Assembly (NCBI GenBank): GCA_024220505.1
Contig: JAKZZE010000033.1
Span: forward strand, 372,001 to 436,000
Source of the DNA: Rhizopus arrhizus
Lineage: Eukaryota; Mucoromycota; Mucoromycetes; Mucorales; Rhizopodaceae
DNA length: 64,000 nt
Direction of reading: 5' to 3'
The position numbers and the translations under genes are program-made. Positions 56,644-64,000 of this stretch are shown one piece after another. The notes beneath the pieces were generated by a model. It was not told where the DNA came from. It searched no databases and saw only the letters and a program-made list of their open reading frames with translations. Within the stretch, counting starts at the first letter, position 1, and each line of letters opens with the position of its first letter.

Positions 56644-59020
56644 GTTCAGTACTCATAATGAAAAAAATCTTATTTTGATTAGCATATTGGATATAAGGCT
56701 ATAAATCCCTTTAACAACAACGTAACACTATAGAGATAATGGAAGGTGTCAAATAACATATCATTTTGCAGTGCAACTTGTTAACAGATACAAAACCTGA
56801 AGCTTTGTTTAAAAACTCTTAAAACGATTTTTTTTATTACAGCTACAAAACGTATAAAAATAGTTTCTTGTAAAAGGTTTTAAGCATAGAAACATATGCA
56901 TAGAATTTATTTGGATTATAGTCGAAAAGTGATTTACGTGAATACAGCAATACATAAGAGAAGATTAGATATATATTTTGGATGGAGTTTTGATGGTAAT
57001 TAAAAAAAAGAACATGGAAAAAGAAGTTATTAAATCATAGACATAGGCATAAAAGCATAAAAAAATAAAAAAAAAGAAGGCTACATAAATGAAATGAAGA
57101 AAAAGGTATTAAAGATCGGAAAGCATACCATTATGTCTACCACCCGTTCTGGCACTCGTCCTACTTCTCGTCGTCAAAATAAAAAGAGAAGAATATAATT
57201 GTTTCTTTTTCTTTTTATTGTTTTATCTTTTGTTAAATAAATTCTACTATTGTTTGTTAAATGTCGTTTAGAATTGTCTTGTCATGACTAGATCTCCATG
57301 ATGGTAATGTTGGTACTTTTTTATATAGCTTAGTTATTATTCTTCAATGCCATTGGTCCTATGACGTTAATTATATGAAATAAACTTGCATGGATTTTAA
57401 AGCATTATTTTATTTTTTTATTTTTTTATGGCTCTTTTCTTTTTTTTTTTTTTTTTTCGTATATTCATTATTACTCTACTTTGTTAACAGTTTTTGATAC
57501 TTTTAGTTATTGCTGATATGCACCATGTTTTGAAAACAAAATAGCTAAAACTAAATCAGCTCAAACAGTCAACGCATTACAAATGAAAAAAAAAAAAAAA
57601 AAAAAAAAAAAAACAATTATTATGTTGCATGGGTATGAAGTTGTTGGATGTTGTATTCCTTTTAACCATTTCTTTTTATCTTTGCTTATAGTAAGCTCTA
57701 GTATTCTTTTACTTCAAATATTGCGAGAGCTTTAGTCAAACAAGATGTTTTTAACGAATGGTTCACTAATTAAAGAAAACTTAGTTATGGCTACATTACA
57801 ACATGCAACAACCCTTGCTCTTCTTCATATCTTTATTTGTATTTCTTTCCGCTCCTTACCTTGACACTTTACTGACTCTATCTGTAGTGTGCAACCTAGC
57901 TGTATAATCAATACTCTATCATGCTGTAGACCAGTTTGTCGCAACTATTCATCCTCTGCTTTTGTATACTATGCTTGGTGTGTTGTTTCATATTGTGTAT
58001 GCTGTTGATATTAGGTAAAATTATACTCTATGTTGCTTCAGATAGATTGAACCTTAACCAACATCATATTGTATAGATAGTATGTTTGAACAAGACAAAA
58101 GGTATAATTTGTTTGCTTGTTACTTTTTTCTTAACTGATGTTTTTTATTTATTAGATTTTAATACTTTGTTTTATTTTGCAATGTGGATTTTGTATGAAG
58201 CAACTGTAATGATATTAACGATAACAGCAATGATGATAGAGTATTATGAAACCCAATAAAGCATAGGCGCACGGACTTGAGGAAAAGTAACAATGGTTGT
58301 ATAAGACAATTATCCATCATGTGATAAAAAAAAAAAAAGGAAAACAATTTTGGTAAATAGAAATAAAATTGCATATGTTTAAATATTAATTACTCTGTTG
58401 AATGTAGATTGCAATGTAGATTGTTGAAAGTAATTAAATCTGCTAAATGGGTTGCATTGAATATTGTCGAGGACAGGTAAGTAATGACGTACGATTATAT
58501 TGGATCTGTTCATTCTGTATTCCTTTTTTTTTATTATTCCTTTTCTTTTATTATTCTTTTTCTTTTATTATTTTTTTTTTTTTTGCTATTACTTTTTTTT
58601 TGTTATTACTTTTTTTTTTATTCAAATGAATAATATAATAAAATAAATAAAGCATCGTATTATTAAATCATTTAAATTTGTCCATTTATACTGCCCTATA
58701 CAATAATAAACCTACCCATTTTACTGGACATAATTGATTAAACATAGCCATACTCTGCTTATATACAGAACAGCTAATGTCTGCCTCATCCAATTAAATT
58801 GTTATACTTTAGACCAATTTTACTCCATTTTACTCCAATTTTGCCTCATCCAATTAAATTGTTATGTGAAAGCGTATGAGAGTTCATGTAGCATCATGTT
58901 TTACTCCAATGTTATTCCAATGTTATTCCAAATTATGCTAAATTCGACATTTTTAGCATCTTTATTTTATTAATCCGCGCCTGCAATGAGTGTTATGCGG
59001 AGATTTTTTGCGCCGTAGTG
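55098..59020. mobile_element. CACTA-like DNA transposon, 3.9 kb, no transposase recognised
   Basis: Terminal inverted repeats start CACTACGGCGCAAA: left CACTACGGCGCAAAGAATCC, right arm (complement) CACTACGGCGCAAAAAATC. TTC flanks both sides (55095-55097, 59021-59023). CACTA first bases plus a 3-bp duplication are the hallmarks of the CMC/EnSpm superfamily. Removal joins SDE to DIYSAED in the gypsy 2 linker without frame change, confirming the limits. Near the right end, a 23-bp unit (GCCTCATCCAATTAAATTG...) repeats at about 58783 and 58842, and ACTCCAAT-like units repeat at 58810-58930, resembling subterminal transposase sites. The interior is A/T-rich with poly-A runs at 56606-56638 and 57586-57613. 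It is likely non-autonomous. Confidence 0.65.
57133..57198 (+). CDS. Tiny basic open frame inside the CACTA-like element
   Basis: A 21-codon frame (MSTTRSGTRPTSRRQNKKRR) stands out because its GC content and Arg/Thr/Ser codons differ from the A/T-rich surroundings and an AATAAA follows about 36 bases later. It may be an exon of a captured or decayed gene. I cannot assign a function. Confidence 0.2.
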   Translation: MSTTRSGTRPTSRRQNKKRRI

Positions 59021-59869
59021 TTCATCACTATGTTCTATTGATTCATCCTCCGTACTGTATTCTTCTTCAGTGCTTTCATCGGCTTCTTCTTCAAAATGGA
59101 CATGTTTTGAATTGGAATTTGTTTGACTGACTGGATTTTTGTATGTTTGCGTATAAGTCGTGATTTTTGGTATTTTTTCTTGCTTGCGTAAGAAGGTAAT
59201 AGGCAATTCGGCTTTTTGGTTCTTGTATGATACTTTTAAAGATTCGCTATTAAAATCAATCTTCGCTTTGGCTCTAATTAACCAATTGTTTCCAAGGATG
59301 AAGTGAGTGGGACATGAAGGTAATACTTCTACTGTACAGGGTATAATCATATTTTCTTTTACTTCTACTGGTACATCATAGATAACTCCTAATCCTGCTT
59401 GTTTTGTTCCATTTCCCATAGTAAATATAGTTTCAGAGGCAGCGTCTATAGAAAGTCCTAATTTATCGGCTAAAGCTTTCGACATACAAGTCTTTGCTGC
59501 TCCACAGTCAATTAACGTTCTAATCCTATGGTCTCCGATGGTAGTTTTTGAATATACAGCGGTAGTGTTAAATTCATCGTCTTCAATTATTGCAACCGTT
59601 TGCTGAGAACCTTGATTTTTAGTAGCAGTTCTTCTAGTTCTACAAACACCAGCTAACTGTCTACGGTATTTAGGGACATCATTGATTAGGTCTCTAAATG
59701 TTGCGTTGGTAGGTCGGTCCAATATGTCAGTAGCAATATTGTAGGATGGAATTGGTTGTGTTCTTTTAGGCTGTTTCTTTTTGATAGGCTCAATAGGTAA
59801 ATCAGTTTCCATTTCTATATCTTGATTTGTATGTGTTTGATTGTTATTTGAAGGTTTGATTTCTTCCAA
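59021..59869 (-). pseudogene. Gypsy 2 protease region, cut by the CACTA-like element
   Basis: Frame of about 285 codons before the insertion. The aspartic protease core is RTLIDCGAAKTCMSKALADKLGL, then FTMGNGTK (flap) and HFILGNNWLI. The active site reads Asp-Cys-Gly where retroviral-type proteases have Asp-Ser/Thr-Gly, which may reduce or abolish activity. A Glu/Asp/Ser-rich linker follows and is continued beyond the insertion at 55097. Confidence 0.8.
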
Positions 59870-60156
59870 ATGACTTCTAGTAGTAACGCGTTTGGTAACA
59901 ACTGTCGGTTTGGCTGTTTTCTTTTGAGCTGTGGTACGTGTTTTAGTATAAGGAACTGCTCTGGTAACTTCGGGTGGTTTATCAGATCTGATGGCAGTAT
60001 ATAAGTCTTTCTCGTGTCTATTTTCATTTTCTGTTAGGATGGCATTTAAATGTTGTGTTTGTTTTTGTGATTGTTGTTTGGTTTCGTTAATGGATTTTGT
60101 TTGATTTTGGGTATTCGATTGACCATTGCTTTCGTTATTAAAAACAATCGACCCAT

Positions 60157-61431
60157 CTAGTTTTTTGAAGGCTGATTTTGTACAGATGGTTGCAAAGGAA
60201 GTTCATCATTTTGATTACTGTTGGGTTGATTACGATATCGGCTGTTGTAATTAGATCTTTCATATCCATTATTATAGTTATTTCTGAATCTATTATTGTG
60301 TCCATTATGGTTGTTATTTCCGTTGTAGTCGATGTTTCGATTATTGTTATAACCATTATTGCTATAATAGCTAGGGTTACTATTATTATTGTTGTTATAT
60401 CTTTGATAATTGTCTTTAACGTTGGGATTGTAATTGTTGAAATTGTTATAGTTGTTGCGAGCATTGCGATTGTAAGGTCGATTATGTTGATCATGTATAT
60501 TCAATTCGTTGCGGATAGCTTGTTGAATCATATTAAGAATCTCTTGTTGATTATTAAGATTAGTATGACCGTGATGATACCTAGTTGAATGATTCACATG
60601 ATATTGGGTGTCATTAGGATAACCTACTACTTCCATTGTTGACAACCGATTAACTCCTGTTGTAACATTGGTATTGGTAGCTAGATTTCCTGATGATTTG
60701 CCAAATATTTGAACATCACTGACTGGTAAAATCTGTGCAGGTCTTTCATCAATATCTACAAGTTCAACATTATGATTATTTATGTTGTATCGACCAGTAT
60801 GTGTGTTATCGTTGTGATATATCAAGGCATTATTAATGTTTCGAGGTATGAAGGGGTTGTCGACCATGGCAATCTTACGAGGTCTATTTGCGTTCCACCA
60901 TCCTTCAGAATGTGTGAGCCAGTCTTTAAAGTTCTTGGAACTGCTTTGTATACAGAAATTTTTTATTTCGTTTAGTAATCCAGCACGGAATCTGCTTTCT
61001 ATCAATGCTTCATTATCAATATTGGCCAAATCGGCTGCTTCTCTTAATCTTGCAAGAAATATTTGTGGATGCTCTTGTTCTCCTTGGAACATATCATTAA
61101 ATTCCATTTCATAGCTTTGTATTAGTTCCGGGGTGATATAATGATTCTTGAGTGCCTCTATTGCTTGGTCATACTTGATCTCTGGCTGTTCTTTTAAAAT
61201 AACACGTTCAAAGTAGACTTTGGCAGCACGTCTTAGTTGTGATTTGAGAATGGCTATTTTTCTTGATTCTCCCTGCGTATTATTAACTGCAAGGTAGGAG
61301 TCTAGGATTTCTTGAAAATGACGGAAATCTTCCCCTTCATATCCGTAAAATTCGATGAGTCTTGGTCTATAACCTTGTATTACGCTTTGGTTGCTGACTG
61401 AAGCCAACACGTTAGGTCCTGTAGTTGTCAT
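60157..61431 (-). CDS. Gypsy 2 Gag
   Basis: An open frame of 424 codons from ATG 61431. Residues ~25-200 form a retrotransposon Gag core (IEFYGYEGEDFRHFQEILD, YFERVILKEQ, ARLREAADLANID, RFRAGLLNEI). The C-terminal ~110 residues are Asn/Tyr/Arg-rich and probably bind RNA; there is no CCHC knuckle. It ends at TAG 60157 just before the protease frame. It lies 100 bases downstream of the primer-binding site. It would form the virus-like particle. It is the only gypsy 2 protein left undamaged. Confidence 0.82.
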   Translation of the reverse strand: MTTTGPNVLASVSNQSVIQGYRPRLIEFYGYEGEDFRHFQEILDSYLAVNNTQGESRKIAILKSQLRRAAKVYFERVILKEQPEIKYDQAIEALKNHYITPELIQSYEMEFNDMFQGEQEHPQIFLARLREAADLANIDNEALIESRFRAGLLNEIKNFCIQSSSKNFKDWLTHSEGWWNANRPRKIAMVDNPFIPRNINNALIYHNDNTHTGRYNINNHNVELVDIDERPAQILPVSDVQIFGKSSGNLATNTNVTTGVNRLSTMEVVGYPNDTQYHVNHSTRYHHGHTNLNNQQEILNMIQQAIRNELNIHDQHNRPYNRNARNNYNNFNNYNPNVKDNYQRYNNNNNSNPSYYSNNGYNNNRNIDYNGNNNHNGHNNRFRNNYNNGYERSNYNSRYRNQPNSNQNDELPLQPSVQNQPSKN

Positions 61432-61533
61432 TGCTGCTAATAAGTGTTTTGAGATTGTTGGTTCGATTTTGAGTAAATTTTTTTTGAATAAGTCTGTTGA
61501 TTTCTTGATAGTTTTTAAGTAGTTTTCAAATTT

Positions 61534-61554
61534 GATCCCTCGTAGTGACCACCA
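61534..61554 (-). promoter_or_regulatory. tRNA primer-binding site of gypsy 2
   Basis: On the minus strand the sequence TGGTGGTCACTACGAGGGATC lies two bases downstream of an LTR end and about 100 bases upstream of gag. It starts TGG, as expected for pairing with a tRNA 3' CCA, and its complement reads as acceptor strand AGTGACC-A-CCA of a tRNA. The primer tRNA cannot be named; it is not the tRNA-Pro at 63.3 kb. Confidence 0.6.
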
Positions 61555-61556
61555 AA

Positions 61557-63210
61557 TGTGAGATTGGAGTTTGTAAGGTTTTTATAGTGTTAAATAGGTT
61601 TGATTTAAGAGAGTCTTGATATAAGATCAAAGGTTTAGGTAGGATTTGATTCCAAAAAGAGTAATGATTTGAATATAAGTTCGCTTGTAATAAGTGACCA
61701 CCAGATCTTGTTAATTAGATCAAACAGTTGTGAATAAAATAAAGTAAAAAGATAAAAAAAAAAAGGGATTACAATGAAGTGTATTTGCTTCAAGGGACTT
61801 CTTGTTCTTGATATTAGATAAAATAAAAGAAAAACAAAAGAGATTTACTTTGTATGATATTTATTAAAATAATCAAAAAGTAAAGTAAATAAGTGAAGTA
61901 AAACAAAAGTTAAAAGTGAAGTAAGTAAGTCAAGAGTATAAGAAATATTGATGTTATTTATATGTTTTTGGCTTTTCTGATTATATGCTGTTTTTGATGA
62001 TTTTGTGAATATTCTGTATTTTTTTGTATTTTTCTGGATTTATCTGTATTCCTACGTATTCATACGTATTTGTTTGTATTTTCCTGGATTTGAATTAGTT
62101 GGAGAGAGAAAAGTCAAATGCTGCAAAAGTTTGCTGCATTGTGTTGTAATATATTTTTACTAGTTCGCTTGAGTGTGTTGAGTTGAGGTTTAAATAAACA
62201 GATTTAAGTTGTAATTGGTATAATAATTGCTTTTATATGAGTTGGATTGGCTTGATTCGCTTGTTATAGTGACCACCAGATCTTATAAAGTAGATCAAAC
62301 TGTTTTAGTTAAGGTAGAATAAAAATAAAAAGATAAAGTAAAATAAAAAAGGGGATTTACAATGAAGTATAATAGCTTCAAGGGACTTCTTGTTCTTGAT
62401 GTTAAATAAAATAAGAGATAGTTTGCCTCTTTAAAAGAATATTTATTTGATAAAAAGAAAAAGTAAAAATAAAATAAGAGAGAAGTTAGAAGTTAAGAAG
62501 TTAAGAAGTTGTTAAGAAGTAATATTTTTTGAGATTATTATGTGAGGTTATTTATATGTTTTTGGGTTTTATGATTTTGTTCTGTTTTTGGTATTTTGAA
62601 TGGTTGTTATAACATAAGAGGCGGTTGTTGTATAGTGTAAGGTGGTTGTTGTAAACTGCAAGGCGTTCGTTATAAACTGCAACGATTTAAATTCCGATGT
62701 TTCATTCTTGTTTGTTACAGTGTTACACTCGTTACACTATTGTAATTTTTCTTGTGATAGGTATTGTTTCGTTTAAATGGCCTTAAGAGTTTAGAAATAA
62801 TTTGACTTTTCTTTGAAGTGTAAAAGAATTTGAGATCAAAAGCTTGTTTTTATGTTGATAAATTTGGTTTGCTTGTAGTAAGTGACCACCAGATCTTGTA
62901 TTGTAGATCAAACAGTAAAAAGTAATAAGAGTTTTCTTGATAAGAGAATATAAGATTGATACGATGAAGATAATTTGACTTCAAAGGACTTGACTTGATG
63001 TATATGTAGGGGATCAGAAAGATTTTAAATGTAGATCCTTGAAGATATTCTTTTTATTTTATGTTAAAGTAAAATATGTCAAAAGTAAAAAGTAAGTTAT
63101 ATCAAAAGTAAGTATATATCGAAAAGTGAAAGGATAAAGGGATATTTATATGATTGTCATTTTTTTGTGTTTTTCTATTTTTGAACTTTTTTTTTGTTTA
63201 TCTTCAGGGA
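61557..63210 (-). repeat. Tandem array of LTR-plus-primer-site units
   Basis: AGTGACCACCA recurs at about 61544, 61697, 62271 and 62881, giving one short unit (about 155 bp) and units of about 574 and 610 bp plus a partial last one. Long units share further blocks in the same order: GATCAAAC after the primer site, CTTCAAGGGACTTCTTG, a region ending TTATTTATATG (TATAAATA on the minus strand) and GCTTGTAATAAG before the next unit. This reads as LTRs in the direction of gypsy 2, each followed by a primer-site core. The units have diverged from each other. Confidence 0.6.
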
Positions 63211-63340
63211 CTGATGTCCCTCCTAGGACTGAGTCCCTTCTTCCGCAAAAGTTACACCAACTGCGTCACACTATAAAAAGACTCTTCGTGATCAAATACG
63301 ACACACTTACAATAAAAAGATACAACAACGGCAAAGAAAA

Positions 63341-63412
63341 GGGGTCCACCGGGGTTTGAACCCGGGGCCTCTTGCACCCAAAGCAAGAATGATACCACTT
63401 CACCATGAACCC
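63341..63412 (-). tRNA. tRNA-Pro (anticodon UGG)
   Basis: A cloverleaf fits on the minus strand: acceptor GGGTTCA/TGGACCC (one G-T pair), D arm TGGTGAAGTGGTATCA, anticodon stem CTTGC/GCAAG with loop TTTGGGT (anticodon TGG), T arm CCGGGTTCAAACCCCGG and discriminator C. No intron. TTTT follows directly downstream, the Pol III terminator. A and B box promoters are internal (TGGTGAAGTG and GGTTCAAAC). Confidence 0.95.
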
Positions 63413-64000
63413 GTTTTTGGTTTGAGAAATGGTATAGTAGGTGGAGTGCGCCTTTGCGTAGATGCTCCACTGCACCCAATCACCGTTATCCAAGTTGATA
63501 AAGTTGATCTTTTTTGATAGTGGTAATTCTATTAAATGAGTGAGAACTCGGATTTAAATGTTAGAAAGCTGATTTTTATATCAGAAGAAAGCTTGAAAAA
63601 AATAGATTGTAAATCTATAAAAATAATCAAAAGTATATAATATGTTTGTTGAATAAAAAGACATTGTATTTTTTAAAAAATAAATAATTTTCTGTTGTGC
63701 TACATGATGCCATACAAGATTACAAATTGGGAAGACTATGCTTTTTCAACTTCAGTGCAATATTTTTTAACTTCAACAAAGATCGAAAACACAGTTCTAT
63801 TGGCCTACAAGCTCGGAAATCCAAGTGATTGAGTCGTGGCGTTTTCTTTTCAAGCATTCTTCGGCTCTCATGTCGTATTTTACAAAAAAAAAACTTTGTT
63901 TAATACAAAAGGAGATTTATTTTGGTTACTAATGAACAAAAGAAAAAAAAAAAAAAAGAAGAAAGAGTGAAGAGGCACATATGAATAAGAGGGATGAAAC
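63413..64000. other. Right edge, no gene seen
   Basis: A/T-rich sequence without a supportable coding region, beginning with the 5' flank of the tRNA gene. Confidence 0.4.

Larger units (their letters stand above)
47680..61556 (-). mobile_element. Ty3/gypsy retrotransposon 2, cut by two Tc1 elements and a CACTA-like element
   Basis: Minus-strand order: primer-binding site at 61534-61554, gag (61431-60157), protease (about 59870), reverse transcriptase, RNase H, integrase (ends 47680). Insertions: CACTA-like 55098-59020, Tc1 53295-54924, Tc1 50020-52329 (which itself holds a solo LTR). Each junction can be undone to restore the frame. The left (3') LTR is not recognised; on the right, LTR-like units lie beyond 61557. 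Sequence is distinct from gypsy 1 throughout. Confidence 0.82.

Overview
The window looks like nuclear DNA of a filamentous fungus, most probably a Mucoromycota (zygomycete) relative. The reasons are AT-rich non-coding DNA full of A/T homopolymers, short GT-AG introns (about 40-60 nt) in most genes, fungal proteins (LysM, Zn2Cys6-PAS, peroxisomal ABCD transporter), a GDP-mannose dehydratase for fucose synthesis, and dense Tc1/mariner, Ty3/gypsy and DDE_4-type transposons. No species can be named from sequence alone.

Bases 1-26,000 are a compact gene-rich block on both strands. In order: an AIG1-like GTPase with a glutamine-rich tail (edge of window), an FHA-kinase of the Chk2/Rad53 type, a peroxisomal fatty-acyl ABC half-transporter, two uncertain small genes, DPM3, ribosomal protein eS17, a signal-peptide/LysM/Ser-Thr-rich surface protein, a kinesin-like protein with no P-loop, a Lys/Glu-rich disordered protein, cytoplasmic tyrosyl-tRNA synthetase, a nuclear-type protein with a RAMA-like module, GDP-mannose 4,6-dehydratase, and a PAS transcription factor with two tandem Zn2Cys6 clusters. 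DPM3 and the dehydratase both serve glycan synthesis; the rest look like unrelated housekeeping genes.

Bases 26,700-63,200 are a transposon nest. Two minus-strand gypsy elements (about 31.7-41.0 kb and 47.7-61.6 kb) form the scaffold. They are cut by Tc1/mariner elements with TIRs of about 210-225 bp and TA target duplications (at 32.6, 38.5, 50.0 and 53.3 kb), by a solo-LTR-like block and by a 3.9-kb CACTA-like element with a 3-bp duplication. Another Tc1 copy (41.75 kb) was invaded in its last bases by a 4.2-kb element bounded by identical 326-bp direct repeats; that element encodes a DDE_4-like transposase fused to a chromodomain, and it was in turn cut by a further Tc1 copy (44.28 kb). 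A solo LTR sits inside the Tc1 at 50.0 kb. Most junctions can be undone precisely and restore reading frames, so the order of events can be read. Only the transposase at 32.8-33.8 kb is uninterrupted with all catalytic residues.

The right edge holds an array of LTR-plus-primer-site units feeding the second gypsy element, then a tRNA-Pro(UGG) gene. The observations most worth following are the LTR-like flanked DDE/chromodomain element, the tandem Zn2Cys6 duplication with conserved introns, the P-loop-less kinesin, and the CACTA-like insertion.
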